From UMGS1851 sp900555605 (GTDB lineage: Bacteria > Bacillota > Clostridia > UBA1212 > UBA1255): DNA of 64,000 nucleotides. The DNA lies in the NCBI GenBank assembly GCA_902472555.1, contig CABROF010000001.1, positions 62,001 to 126,000 on the forward strand, in the 5' to 3' direction. Shown here in pieces: positions 34,052 through 43,290 of the stretch. The position numbers and the translations under genes were made by a program. How positions within the stretch are numbered: the first letter of the stretch is position 1; each line of letters starts with the position of its first letter. The notes under the pieces were generated by a model. The model was not told the DNA's origin, ran no database searches, and saw only the letters and a program-made list of their open reading frames with translations.

Positions 34052-34070
34052 ATTGTATGTTTCATACAAT
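34052..34070. promoter_or_regulatory. Palindrome ATTGTATG-N3-CATACAAT at the smc transcript start
   Basis: Perfect 8-bp arms (34052-34059 and 34063-34070) around TTT, lying immediately downstream of the smc -10. Position and symmetry suggest an operator. It is related to, but spaced differently from, the pssA repeat. Confidence 0.5.
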
Positions 34071-34097
34071 TTTACCATCAATCGAAAACAAGGTCAA
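34069..34097 (-). promoter_or_regulatory. Promoter of smc-ftsY
   Basis: On the complement TTGACC (34092-34097), 17 bases, TAAAAT (34069-34074), giving a leader of about 65 bases to the TTG start. Confidence 0.65.
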
Positions 34098-34135
34098 GTC
34101 CGCAATGCCGCCGCAGGCATTGCCGCGAATGGCTA

Positions 34136-34163
34136 TTGACATTATTCTTTCATATGTTATGAT
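34136..34163 (+). promoter_or_regulatory. Promoter of the solute-binding lipoprotein gene
   Basis: TTGACA (34136-34141), 16 bases, TATGAT (34158-34163), divergent from the smc promoter. Confidence 0.65.
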
Positions 34164-34217
34164 ATATTTTGTAATAATTACAAGATGAATGGAACTCACA
34201 TTCGGAGGGGATTATGC

Positions 34218-35672
34218 GTGAAACGCCAATCCATAAGTTTATATAAAAAAGGATTTCTTTTGTGCCTGGCTGTCTTCATCTCCCTTGGCGCCTGCGCCTG
34301 TGCCCACCGCATGGAAAATGAAGGCTGGGATTACAACGCCAAAAGAGGTCCGACACCGCTTGTAATCGGCGGGCAGGAGCCAAGCAACGGTGCTTCGCAA
34401 GATTTTTCACCGAATACATATGTTCCTTATGTAGGCGGTAAGATAAAATTTACTTATTCCGCAGCAATGGCAGCAGAAAGCATACATGCTGCCGAATCCT
34501 ATATCCAAGCGTTTACCGCCGCCTATCCGGAGGTCACGGTTACAACAGATTCTGTCGCCGCAAATATCGATGCACAAATTAGCGCCGGCACCATCGGAGA
34601 CGTATTTCTTTTTCCTGATGAAGACATTTATAAATATGCAAAAACATATCAGTGCCTCATGGATCTGACGCCTTATTTCAGCGTTTACAAGGTTGATACC
34701 GACGATATTTATCCCGGCTTGACAGAGGCTGCAGTCCTTAACGGATCATTTTGCTACGTGCCGGCCTTTTATGCACAAACTGCGCTGCTGTGTAATCTGA
34801 CTGTTCTGAAAGAGCTGGGACTGGCGGATAAAATCAGCAGCCGGCTGACTTGGAATGAGTTTACCGACATGGTTAGACAGACGGCATTTTCCCCTGAGGG
34901 TGAGGCAACCTATCGGCGCACAAAAATTGATTTAACCGATGATGTAAATTTCACCGCATTCATAGAAGCTTACACAGGTCATACCGATTGGTGCGGCGGC
35001 GCGTATCAGCAAATCCGCTTTTTTGATGAAAACGCCCTTACGCTTTCGGCCCTGAGAGAGGCGGTCGAGCTGGCGCAGGAGGGCTTTATGTATATTACAG
35101 GCGGAGAAAATACGCTTACCATCACGCCTTCGGATCATTATCAAGCCTCGGCGCAGTATGTGTTTCAATCCGTATATTATTCCGAAGTAGCCACTCTGGG
35201 TGCTTTATACGACAGCATGGGGATAGAATGGGATCTCATGTCCATGCCGCAGTTTCCATCCGGACTGACGGCCTGTACTTCCTATGGAATGGGGGTTTAC
35301 AACCGAACGGCCAATCCCGACACCGCTGCTATGTTCGCCCTATTTTTGACCACCGAAAAAGGCCAGGCCGCCTATAACGGCACCCCCGGCACCGGCGTAC
35401 CGACCAAAGCATCTATGGCAGACGCTGCCTTTTGGAGGTATCCGGCGCATCCGACCTGGGCTGACAAAAACTGGTCGGCATTCCTGCCGCACAGCTTTGA
35501 CTCCACCGTAGCCGGACAGACGGAGTGCCGCATGCCGGTTCAAGTTTCCAATTTGATCGAAAATAATATAGAAAAGCTTCTGCTCCGGGTCACAGTCGGC
35601 GCGTACCCTCTGGAGGATGAAATCCGAACGTTGGAATCCGAATGCAATACGCTGTGGAAAGCACTGAATTAA
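34218..35672 (+). CDS. Extracellular solute-binding lipoprotein (ABC sugar-type), orphan
   Basis: 484 residues from GTG at 34218, nine bases after GGAGG. The leader MKRQSISLYKKGFLLCLAVFI ends in LGAC, a lipobox. The mature protein has the family-1 solute-binding layout: FTYSAAMAAESIHAAESYIQAF (strand then helix, about 75-96), YPEVTVTTD, then ISAGTIGDVFLFPDEDIYKYA (about 120) and later LMSMPQFPSGLTACTSYGMGV (about 345) with TAAMFALFLTTEKGQAAYN (about 375). No permease or ATPase gene is adjacent, so it either serves a remote transporter or has a sensing role. Ligand unknown. Confidence 0.82.
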   Translation: MKRQSISLYKKGFLLCLAVFISLGACACAHRMENEGWDYNAKRGPTPLVIGGQEPSNGASQDFSPNTYVPYVGGKIKFTYSAAMAAESIHAAESYIQAFTAAYPEVTVTTDSVAANIDAQISAGTIGDVFLFPDEDIYKYAKTYQCLMDLTPYFSVYKVDTDDIYPGLTEAAVLNGSFCYVPAFYAQTALLCNLTVLKELGLADKISSRLTWNEFTDMVRQTAFSPEGEATYRRTKIDLTDDVNFTAFIEAYTGHTDWCGGAYQQIRFFDENALTLSALREAVELAQEGFMYITGGENTLTITPSDHYQASAQYVFQSVYYSEVATLGALYDSMGIEWDLMSMPQFPSGLTACTSYGMGVYNRTANPDTAAMFALFLTTEKGQAAYNGTPGTGVPTKASMADAAFWRYPAHPTWADKNWSAFLPHSFDSTVAGQTECRMPVQVSNLIENNIEKLLLRVTVGAYPLEDEIRTLESECNTLWKALN

Positions 35673-35726
35673 AAGCAACTGCAGCTGTTTCCGAAAAAGC
35701 AGGGACTTGCACCCGCACAAAAGCAC

Positions 35727-35750
35727 ACGGCCCGTTAAGGCCGTTTTTTT
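35727..35750 (+). terminator. Terminator after the solute-binding lipoprotein gene
   Basis: ACGGCC (35727-35732) and GGCCGT (35739-35744) form a compact stem around CGTTAA, followed by seven T. Confidence 0.85.
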
Positions 35751-35796
35751 GTATAAAAAAACAGATATTTTGCTTCGAAGAAAATACAGATATCCA

Positions 35797-35825
35797 TTGA
35801 CACTTTCAGCGGGTAATGTTACAAT
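35797..35825 (+). promoter_or_regulatory. Promoter of the 2-oxoacid dehydrogenase operon
   Basis: TTGACA (35797-35802), 17 bases, TACAAT (35820-35825), near consensus. The -10 is overlapped by an ATGTTA half-site (35816-35821). Confidence 0.8.
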
Positions 35826-35836
35826 TTCACATGCTG

Positions 35837-35853
35837 ATGTTATTTTATAACAT
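35837..35853. promoter_or_regulatory. Candidate DeoR-type operator in the dehydrogenase leader
   Basis: ATGTTA (35837-35842) and TAACAT (35848-35853) are perfect inverted arms around TTTTA. A third ATGTTA overlaps the -10. Repeated half-sites at and after the promoter are typical of DeoR-family control, and a DeoR-family gene ends this operon. Confidence 0.55.
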
Positions 35854-35902
35854 TCATTTGTTAATTTGTATCATCAAGAGTTTATTTCAGGGAGGTTTTT
35901 GA

Positions 35903-37642
35903 ATGGCAACACCAGTAATCATGCCGCGTCAGGGGCAGTCGGTTGAAAGTTGTATCATTTCAAATTGGGCAAAAAAAGTCGGTGACGCTGTTTCGGTAGG
36001 CGACGTTTTGTTTACATACGAAACAGACAAAGCTACCTTCGACGAAGAGGCAAAAGTTGCGGGAACCATGCTCGCCCATTTCTTTGAAGAGGGGGATGAT
36101 GTCCCCTGCTTGACTAATGTCTGTGTGATCGGCAATGCGGGCGAGGATTTCGCTTCGTTTGCGCCGGCAGGTGCATCGGCAGAAACGGCGCCAGCCGCCG
36201 GAGCCGCTGCGGAGCCGGCACCAGTTCCGGCAAAACCTGCTGCACCGGCTGTGAAAGCAGGACCGAAGTCCAACGCAAAACCGGTCATTATGCCAAGGCA
36301 GGGGCAATCCGTCGAAAGCTGCATTATTTCCAAATGGAACGTAAAAGTCGGCGATACGGTAAAAGCAGGCGACAATCTATTTACCTATGAGACAGATAAA
36401 GCAACCTTTGATGAAGAGGCAAAGTTTGACGGTACGGTTCTCGCTGTATTTTTTGAAGCAGGCGACGATGTCCCCTGCTTGACCAATGTCTGTGTCATCG
36501 GTGAACCCGGAGAAGCATATGACGAATTTGATCCAAATGCTACAGCAGCAGCAGAGATTCCGCAAAGCCAAGCCTCCGCCGCAGCATCGCCAGTAACCGC
36601 CGCTGTTCAAACGGCAGCGGCTGCACCGGCTATCACAGCGGACGGACGGATTATGATTTCACCGAGAGCAAAACATCTGGCTGAAAAAGCAGGCATAAAT
36701 CCCGCCTTTGCTGCCGGCACAGGCCCTTACGGCAGAATCATCGAGCAGGATATCCGGGAGCTCATCGCGCGCGGCGGCAGCACTACCTATGCAGCCAGCG
36801 CATATGCCGGAACGGATATGCAAGGCACCGGATTCAGCGGCAAGATCAGCACTGCCGATCTCAATACAAGCGCTGCTCAAGCCCCCGGCAGAAGCAATCG
36901 GGAGGAATCTGCGGCCTCTGCTGCAGTTCCCGCAGAAGGTGCAGATTACGAGGATGTCAAAGTGCCGAATATTCGCAAGGTAATTGCAAAATCCATGCAT
37001 CAATCTTTATCCTCCATGGCACAGCTTACACTGAACGCTTCTTTTGATGCAACGAATATTCTGAATTTCAGGAAGCAAATCAAAGAATCAAAGGATCAGC
37101 TCGGCCTTGAAAACATCACCATCAACGATATCATCTTGTATGCGGTTTCCAGAACAGTCCTGAATCATAAAGATGTTAACGCAAACTTCATTCAGGATGG
37201 TACGGTAATGCGCTATTTTAAAAACGCCCATCTCGGCATTGCGGTCGATACCCCGAGAGGATTGATGGTCCCCACCCTGATGAATGCCAACCTGAAATCT
37301 CTGAATACCATTTCTGCGGAAGCGAAAAAGCTGGCGGCCGAAGCACAAAGCGGGACGATTAATCCGGATCTGCTGAAGGGCGGCACCTTCACAATCACAA
37401 ATCTCGGCAGCTTAGGCATCGAGTCCTTTACACCGGTGATTAATCCCCCGCAGACTGCTATTTTAGGCGTGAATACGCTGGAAACAAAAGTCAAAAACGT
37501 TGGCGGCGAGATGAAACTGTATCAGGCAATGACACTTTCTCTGACCTTTGATCATCGTGCACTGGACGGTGCGCCCGCTGCGCGGTTCCTCAAAGAACTG
37601 TGCGGAAACCTCGAAAATTTTACGATGCTGCTGGTAAAATAG
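35903..37642 (+). CDS. 2-oxoacid dehydrogenase E2 (dihydrolipoamide acyltransferase), two lipoyl domains
   Basis: 579 residues. Two near-identical lipoyl domains (1-80 and about 126-207) each carry ETDKATFDEEA with the lipoylated Lys at about 43 and 166. They share unusual Cys residues (VESCII and VPCLTNVCVIG) and are joined by an Ala/Pro-rich swinging linker. The E1/E3-binding domain is at about 252-290 (ISPRAKHLAEKAGINPAFAAGTGPYGRIIEQDI). The catalytic domain starts near 350 (VPNIRKVIAKSMHQSL) and ends with the active-site LTFDHRALDGAPAARFL. It transfers an acyl group from lipoamide to CoA and forms the core of the complex. First gene of the operon, after GGGAGG. Confidence 0.93.
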   Translation: MATPVIMPRQGQSVESCIISNWAKKVGDAVSVGDVLFTYETDKATFDEEAKVAGTMLAHFFEEGDDVPCLTNVCVIGNAGEDFASFAPAGASAETAPAAGAAAEPAPVPAKPAAPAVKAGPKSNAKPVIMPRQGQSVESCIISKWNVKVGDTVKAGDNLFTYETDKATFDEEAKFDGTVLAVFFEAGDDVPCLTNVCVIGEPGEAYDEFDPNATAAAEIPQSQASAAASPVTAAVQTAAAAPAITADGRIMISPRAKHLAEKAGINPAFAAGTGPYGRIIEQDIRELIARGGSTTYAASAYAGTDMQGTGFSGKISTADLNTSAAQAPGRSNREESAASAAVPAEGADYEDVKVPNIRKVIAKSMHQSLSSMAQLTLNASFDATNILNFRKQIKESKDQLGLENITINDIILYAVSRTVLNHKDVNANFIQDGTVMRYFKNAHLGIAVDTPRGLMVPTLMNANLKSLNTISAEAKKLAAEAQSGTINPDLLKGGTFTITNLGSLGIESFTPVINPPQTAILGVNTLETKVKNVGGEMKLYQAMTLSLTFDHRALDGAPAARFLKELCGNLENFTMLLVK

Positions 37643-37687
37643 CGGCAACAGATCGGGATAAAATACAAACGGAGGTTATGAAAAAAT

Positions 37688-39052
37688 ATGGTATATGATT
37701 TAATTGTAATCGGCGGCGGCCCGGCCGGCTATTTAGCCGCAGAACGCGCAGGACATGCAGGCCTCAATACACTGCTGATTGAAAAGCGCTTTATCGGCGG
37801 CGTCTGCTTGAACGAGGGCTGTATCCCGTCAAAAGCCCTTCTCTATTCCGCTAAAATCTATGACGGCGCTGCGCACGGCGAAAAGTACGGCGTATCTGCC
37901 GCAGATATCAAGCTCGACCATAAAGCTGTCGTAGCAAGAAAAAATAAAGTCGTGGGCACCTTAGTCGGCGGAATCAAGGCGAAGCTGAAAAAGAACAAGG
38001 TCACGGTTGTGACAGAAATCGCTGTGATAAAGGGCCGAACAGCCGAAGGCTTTACAGTTGCCGCAGGCGATCAGGTCTATACGGGAAAGAAGCTGCTGAT
38101 CGCCACCGGGTCTGTGCCGGTGACGCCCCCGATACCGGGTGTCAAAGAAGGTCTGGAATCCGGCTTTGTCGTCACAAACAGAGAAATCCTCGATCTGCAG
38201 GAAGTGCCGGAGCGTTTCGCCATTATCGGCGGCGGCGTCATCGGTTTGGAAATGGCGTCTTATTTTAACACAGCAGGATCTCAGGTAACTGTCATCGAAA
38301 TGATGGATAAAATCGCGGGGCCCACGGATCGTGAAATTTCCGAAATTCTGATGCACAATTATGAAAAAAAAGGCATCACCTTCCGCTTGGGCTGTAAAGT
38401 GACGGCTGTCGCACCGGGAAAAGTAGTATATGAAAATGCCGGAAAGACTTATGAAGTGCCATGCGATAAAGTGCTTCTCAGCATTGGCCGCCGTGCATTT
38501 ACAGAAGGCCTCGGACTCGAATCTATCGGCGTCGAAACAGAACGCGGCAAAATTAAAACAGATGACAGAAGCCGGACAAATATCGCGGGCGTTTACGCCG
38601 CAGGCGATGTAAACGGGTATTCTATGCTGGCACATACCGCATACAGGGAAACCGAAGTGGCAATCAACGATATTCTCGGTAAAAAAGACCGGATGCGTTA
38701 TAACGCGATTCCTTCTGTGATTTATACCAATCCCGAAGTAGCGGGTGTCGGCGAAACAGAAGAGACGGCTAAGGCAAAGGGAATCGATTACGAATGCGTA
38801 AAGCTGTCCATGATGTACAGCGGCAGGTATGTGGCTGAAAATGAAGGCGGTGACGGAATCATTAAGATTCTGATCAATAAAAAGTACAGGAATGTTATCG
38901 GCGTCCATATGATCGGCAATTATTCCTCAGAGATCATATACGGAGCCGGGATGATGATCGAAACCGAAATGCGCATCGACGACATCAAACAAATCGTATT
39001 CCCCCACCCCTCCGTCTGTGAGGTGATCCGGGAAGGGATCTTTGAATTTTGA
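37688..39052 (+). CDS. lpdA: Dihydrolipoamide dehydrogenase (E3)
   Basis: 454 residues. FAD-binding IVIGGGPAGYLAAERAG (about 6-22), redox disulfide GGVCLNEGCIPSKALL (Cys about 41 and 46), NAD-binding FAIIGGGVIGLEMASYF (about 178-194), second FAD motif TNIAGVYAAGDVNG (about 297-310) and the C-terminal HPSVCEVIREG holding the catalytic His-Glu pair (family usually HPTLSE). It reoxidises dihydrolipoamide on E2 using NAD. It lies 45 bases after E2 and 71 before E1. Confidence 0.94.
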   Translation: MVYDLIVIGGGPAGYLAAERAGHAGLNTLLIEKRFIGGVCLNEGCIPSKALLYSAKIYDGAAHGEKYGVSAADIKLDHKAVVARKNKVVGTLVGGIKAKLKKNKVTVVTEIAVIKGRTAEGFTVAAGDQVYTGKKLLIATGSVPVTPPIPGVKEGLESGFVVTNREILDLQEVPERFAIIGGGVIGLEMASYFNTAGSQVTVIEMMDKIAGPTDREISEILMHNYEKKGITFRLGCKVTAVAPGKVVYENAGKTYEVPCDKVLLSIGRRAFTEGLGLESIGVETERGKIKTDDRSRTNIAGVYAAGDVNGYSMLAHTAYRETEVAINDILGKKDRMRYNAIPSVIYTNPEVAGVGETEETAKAKGIDYECVKLSMMYSGRYVAENEGGDGIIKILINKKYRNVIGVHMIGNYSSEIIYGAGMMIETEMRIDDIKQIVFPHPSVCEVIREGIFEF

Positions 39053-39123
39053 GAATCGTTGATTCCATGCAGCGGAAAAGGATGCATTTCAATTGCAAAT
39101 AAAAAGAAAGAGGTTGAAAATTT

Positions 39124-41595
39124 ATGCCAAAATCACAATTTATCGATCAAAATGAAGTCAGAAAGAGCGGCTGGATTAAATACCAGGATACCCCTGTGAA
39201 CCAGTACAGCAAAACAATCGAAGAAGAGAAAGCAAATTTCTCTACGGAGGACTTTCTGAGAATTTACCGGGATATGAATATCATCCGTGAATTCGAGCTT
39301 ATGATAAACAGTATCAAGACGACCAGCGAGTATAACGGCGTCCCGTACAGCCATCCGGGACCGGCGCATCTTTCCATCGGTCAGGAAGCCTCTTCCGTAG
39401 GCCAGGCATATCTGCTTGACACAAATGACTGGATTTTCGGTTCCCACAGAAGCCACGGTGAAATTTTAGCAAAAGGGCTGTCCGCTATCGAAAAGCTCAG
39501 CGACAAAGAGTTAATGGACATCATGGAGTCCTATTTTGACGGCAGTGTTCTGAAAGTAGTAGAAGCAAACCAATCCAGCGTAAAAGAGTTGGCTACCGAT
39601 TTTCTGATCTATGGCACACTGGCTGAAATTTTTGCGCGTGAGACAGGTTTCCATAAAGGGCTGGGCGGATCCATGCACGCATTCTTCTGCCCGTTTGGAA
39701 TTTATCCGAACAATGCCATTGTCGGCGGCAGTGCAACCATTGCAACCGGCAGCGCGCTGTTTAAAAAGGTAAACAGAAAGCCGGGTATTGTGATCGCAAA
39801 CATTGGAGATGGCTCCTTAGGACGCGGTCCTGTGTGGGAAGCGATTGCATTTGCCACAATGGATCAGTACAAGAAGCTCTGGGAAGGCGATATGAACGGC
39901 GGACTCCCACTGATCTTCAACTTCTTCAATAACCAATATGCAATGGGCGGTCAAACCAACGGAGAAACCATGGGATATGAAATTCTCGCCAGAATGGGCG
40001 CAGGCGTAAATCCCGAGCAAATGTATTCCGAGCGCGTCGACGGATACAACCCGCTGGCCGTGATCGATGCCATCCGCAGAAAGAAACAGATCCTTGCAGA
40101 GAAGAAGGGACCTGTTCTGCTGGATACACTTACTTACAGAACCACCGGACACTCCCCTTCCGATGCGTCCAGCTATCGTACCAAAGAGGAAATCGAAATG
40201 TGGTATCAAGGCAACTCGCTGGATGAATTCAAGCGGAAGCTGATGGAAGCAAAGGTTGCACCTGCCTCTAAATTTGATGAAATCAATCAAAAGGTTACGG
40301 AACTGATTACAAAAATCTGCCGTATGGCATCAGACGAAAAGATCTCTCCGAGAATGGACTTTGTCAAAAATCCGCATCAGCTTGAAGATTTGATGTTCTC
40401 TAACCAGAAGATTGAAAAAATGGAAGACAGACCGTGCGACGTCTTAATGCCTAAGGAAGAAAACCCGAGAGTACTTCAAATTGCCAAAAAGGAAAGATTC
40501 GGAATCGACGCCAGCGGCAAGCCTGTTTCCAAAAACAAGGTATTCCAGTACAGAGATGCAATCTTTGAGGCAATCATCGACAAATTCTACGAAGATCCTA
40601 CCCTGGTGGCCTACGGCGAGGAAAATAGAGATTGGGGCGGCGCGTTTGCGGTATACAGAGGACTGACAGAAGCGATTCCGTACCACAGACTGTTCAACTC
40701 TCCGATTTCCGAGGCAGCAATTGTCGGAACAGGCGTCGGTTATGCCATGAGCGGCGGACGCGCCATCGTAGAACTGATGTACTGTGACTTCCTCGGCTGT
40801 GCCGGTGATGAGATTTTCAATCAAATGGCAAAATGGCAGTCTATGAGCGCCGGCGTCCTGAAGATGCCCCTCACGCTCCGCGTCTCCGTGGGTTCTAAAT
40901 ACGGTGCACAGCACTCTCAGGACTGGACTTCCCTCTGCGCGCATATTCCGGGGCTCAAGATCTGCTTCCCTGTTACCCCGTATGACGCAAAGGGACTTAT
41001 GACAAGCGCCCTCAACGGAACCGATCCTGTCGTGTTCTTTGAAAGCCAGAGAATCTATGATATCGGCGAGCAATTCCATGAAGGCGGCGTTCCGACGGAA
41101 AGCTACGAAATTCCATTCGGTGAGCCGGATATCAAAAAGGCAGGCAGCGACATCACCATTCTGACGATTGGCGTCACGCTGTACAAAGCTTTGGAAGCTG
41201 CAAAAATCCTGGAAGAAAAATATGGCATTTCTGCGGAAGTCATCGATGCCAGATGCCTGGTGCCTTTCAACTATGAAAAGGTTCTGGAATCCGTTAAAAA
41301 GACGGGCCGCATCGTCCTTGCCAGCGACGCCTGCCAGAGAGGCTCCTTCCTCAACGATCTGGCACAAAATATCAGTGAAATGGCCTTTGACTATCTGGAC
41401 GCGCCTCCGGTTGTCGTAGGAGCAAAAAACTGGATCACGCCGGCATATGAATTTGATGCGGACTTCTTCCCGCAGACATCCTGGATTCTGGATGCCATCA
41501 ACGAAAAAATCCTGCCCCTCAAAGGCCATGTGAATACGGTGAATGTCAATTATACGACAAACGAGCAGATCCGGATTGCTAAAAAAGGCGTATAA
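39124..41595 (+). CDS. 2-oxoacid dehydrogenase E1, alpha and beta subunits fused
   Basis: 823 residues. Residues about 40-410 match the E1 alpha subunit: [46 protein letters not shown] and the thiamine-diphosphate motif beginning [14 protein letters not shown] (about 228) and ending at [11 protein letters not shown]. Residues about 470-800 match E1 beta: [49 protein letters not shown] and [15 protein letters not shown]. One frame covers both without a stop. It decarboxylates a 2-oxoacid and passes the acyl group to E2 lipoate. Pyruvate, acetoin or a branched-chain acid are possible; the substrate is not decided by sequence. Confidence 0.9.
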   Translation: MPKSQFIDQNEVRKSGWIKYQDTPVNQYSKTIEEEKANFSTEDFLRIYRDMNIIREFELMINSIKTTSEYNGVPYSHPGPAHLSIGQEASSVGQAYLLDTNDWIFGSHRSHGEILAKGLSAIEKLSDKELMDIMESYFDGSVLKVVEANQSSVKELATDFLIYGTLAEIFARETGFHKGLGGSMHAFFCPFGIYPNNAIVGGSATIATGSALFKKVNRKPGIVIANIGDGSLGRGPVWEAIAFATMDQYKKLWEGDMNGGLPLIFNFFNNQYAMGGQTNGETMGYEILARMGAGVNPEQMYSERVDGYNPLAVIDAIRRKKQILAEKKGPVLLDTLTYRTTGHSPSDASSYRTKEEIEMWYQGNSLDEFKRKLMEAKVAPASKFDEINQKVTELITKICRMASDEKISPRMDFVKNPHQLEDLMFSNQKIEKMEDRPCDVLMPKEENPRVLQIAKKERFGIDASGKPVSKNKVFQYRDAIFEAIIDKFYEDPTLVAYGEENRDWGGAFAVYRGLTEAIPYHRLFNSPISEAAIVGTGVGYAMSGGRAIVELMYCDFLGCAGDEIFNQMAKWQSMSAGVLKMPLTLRVSVGSKYGAQHSQDWTSLCAHIPGLKICFPVTPYDAKGLMTSALNGTDPVVFFESQRIYDIGEQFHEGGVPTESYEIPFGEPDIKKAGSDITILTIGVTLYKALEAAKILEEKYGISAEVIDARCLVPFNYEKVLESVKKTGRIVLASDACQRGSFLNDLAQNISEMAFDYLDAPPVVVGAKNWITPAYEFDADFFPQTSWILDAINEKILPLKGHVNTVNVNYTTNEQIRIAKKGV

Positions 41596-41626
41596 GTAAT
41601 TGCAAATGAGAGACGGAGGGTTCCCG

Positions 41627-42403
41627 TTGGACGAAAGAAAAAATCAGGTTCTATCCATTATTGAAGAATTAGGCGATATCACCCTCACACAGCTCAGCAG
41701 CAGAATTCCCGGCGTATCGGTCATGACCCTGCGCCGGGATCTGATCCAGCTGGAAAAAGAGGGATATATCCTCAGAACCCGCGGCGGCGCTGTCAGTCTA
41801 CGCAAGCTCGGTGCCGCGGAAGGGCTGAACGTTCCGGGCGAGGAAAATGAATACGCTCTGCGCGCACGGGAAAATATGGATGCCAAGAATCGGATTGCCG
41901 AAAAAGCACTGCCTTTTGTGCAAAGGGGAACCTCCATCTATCTTGATGCAGGCAGCACCATTATGTGCCTTGCCAAACGAATTCCGGACGAAACCCTCAG
42001 CATTATCACAAACGGTACAAATATTGCCCAGACCCTCGTATGCAATCATAGAATCACCGTCATGATGCCGGGCGGCACCGTAAATCGCAACACCTTATCG
42101 GTCTCCGGACCGGATTCCCTCTCTTTTGTGGATAAGATCAATATTGAGCTTGCCTTTATGTCTGCTTCCGCATTTTCCCTTGAGGCCGGATTTTCTGTTT
42201 CAAATATCTATGAGGCGGAATTAAAGCATAAAATCATTATGCGCGCAAAACGGACAATCATGCTGATGGATTCCTCCAAAATCGGAAAAAATCTTTTATT
42301 TACCATTGCGGCTTTAGCGGATATTGACATCCTGCTCTGCGAAAAAACACCTTCTGCGGAAATCTTGGAAGCCGCGCGGCAAAACGGCGTGGAAATTTTA
42401 TAA
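41627..42403 (+). CDS. DeoR-family transcription regulator (TTG start)
   Basis: 258 residues from TTG at 41627, six bases after GGAGGG. This gives MDERKNQVLSIIEELGDITLTQL, the usual DeoR start. The DNA-binding helices are VSVMTLRRDLIQLEKEGYILRTRGGAV (about 31-57). The effector domain has the sugar-phosphate-binding patterns IYLDAGSTIMCLAKRIP (about 104), ITNGTNIA and VMMPGGTVNRNTLSVSGP. It lies 31 bases after E1, so it is the last gene of the dehydrogenase operon and probably represses it via the inverted repeats at 35816-35853. The effector is unknown. Confidence 0.88.
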   Translation: MDERKNQVLSIIEELGDITLTQLSSRIPGVSVMTLRRDLIQLEKEGYILRTRGGAVSLRKLGAAEGLNVPGEENEYALRARENMDAKNRIAEKALPFVQRGTSIYLDAGSTIMCLAKRIPDETLSIITNGTNIAQTLVCNHRITVMMPGGTVNRNTLSVSGPDSLSFVDKINIELAFMSASAFSLEAGFSVSNIYEAELKHKIIMRAKRTIMLMDSSKIGKNLLFTIAALADIDILLCEKTPSAEILEAARQNGVEIL

Positions 42404-42412
42404 TCCGCAAAT

Positions 42413-42441
42413 TTTATCTTCTTTTACGTAAGCGGTATAAT
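42413..42441 (+). promoter_or_regulatory. Promoter of the SH3-CAP gene
   Basis: TTTATC (42413-42418), 17 bases, TATAAT (42436-42441), leaving a leader of about 50 bases. Confidence 0.65.
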
Positions 42442-42499
42442 TTACTAATTATCGTCAATACTACGGGTACAACAAATATTTTGTTTGGAGGTATCCGAA

Positions 42500-43261
42500 A
42501 TGAGAAAACAAATCAGATTGTGTTCACTCATGTTGATGTCTATTATGGCGCTGACGATTTTCACCACGACTGTATACGGTTCAGGCAGTACCGTCAAAGC
42601 GCAGTATACAACTGCAACAGTCAATGTATCCAGCCTAAATATGCGCTGCGGGCCTGGCACGGAGTTCAGCATTATCGGCGTCCTGAAAAAATCGCAAGCC
42701 GTTCAGGTACTGGGTCAAATTGACGGCTGGTATGTGGTATACGATTCCGAATCCGGTAAAATCGGCGCAGTCAGCGGCTACTATATCACGCTTGTCACAG
42801 AGAATTCTAAGGACGATCCAAAGCTTCCCGATGAAACCGCGCCGAATACCGCAGAGCCCACCCCGCGGCCTGACTACATCAGCGACGATGCACAAAGACT
42901 GCTGAGCCTGGTGAATGACATCCGCACAAGACACGGCGCCGGTTCCCTGAAATACAGCGATGATCTCTCAAAGGTCGCCTATGATAAGGCAAAAGATATG
43001 GTTGAAAATAATTATTTTTCCCACCAATCCGAAATATACGGATCACCCTTTGAAATGATGCGCGCGTACGGGATCTCCTTTACTGCGGCAGCGGAAAATA
43101 TTGCCGGAAATCAAACCATTGACGGCGCATTTTACGCTTGGATGAACTCAGAGGGCCATAAGAAAAATATTATGAACGGCAATTATACAGAAACCGGCAT
43201 CGGCATTTATACCAGTCCGATCTATGGCAAAATCATTGTTCAGATGTTCATCCGCCGTTAA
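42500..43261 (+). CDS. Secreted protein with SH3b and CAP (SCP/PR1) domains
   Basis: 253 residues from ATG at 42500, eight bases after GGAGG. A signal peptide (RKQIRLCSLMLMSIMALTIF ... VYG) is followed by a bacterial SH3 domain (TVNVSSLNMRCGPGTEFSIIG to GAVSGYYI, about 35-95), a Thr/Pro-rich linker and a C-terminal CAP domain (RLLSLVNDIRTRHGAGSL, YFSHQS, AENIAGNQT, WMNSEGHKKNIMN, about 133-250), as in YkwD/SafA-related proteins. SH3b probably binds peptidoglycan. CAP proteins of this type occur in spore coats and cell envelopes; exact role unknown. Confidence 0.9.
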   Translation: MRKQIRLCSLMLMSIMALTIFTTTVYGSGSTVKAQYTTATVNVSSLNMRCGPGTEFSIIGVLKKSQAVQVLGQIDGWYVVYDSESGKIGAVSGYYITLVTENSKDDPKLPDETAPNTAEPTPRPDYISDDAQRLLSLVNDIRTRHGAGSLKYSDDLSKVAYDKAKDMVENNYFSHQSEIYGSPFEMMRAYGISFTAAAENIAGNQTIDGAFYAWMNSEGHKKNIMNGNYTETGIGIYTSPIYGKIIVQMFIRR

Positions 43262-43290
43262 ATCTCCCCAAAATTTTTTCTGTTGTAAAT

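Noticed and set aside
37961..38908. 315-codon leftward frame inside the E3 gene
   Set aside because: It is antisense to strongly conserved FAD/NAD motifs; long shadows are common in such coding regions.
40444..41529. 361-codon leftward frame inside the E1 gene
   Set aside because: It is antisense to the conserved E1 beta region and has low-likelihood composition.
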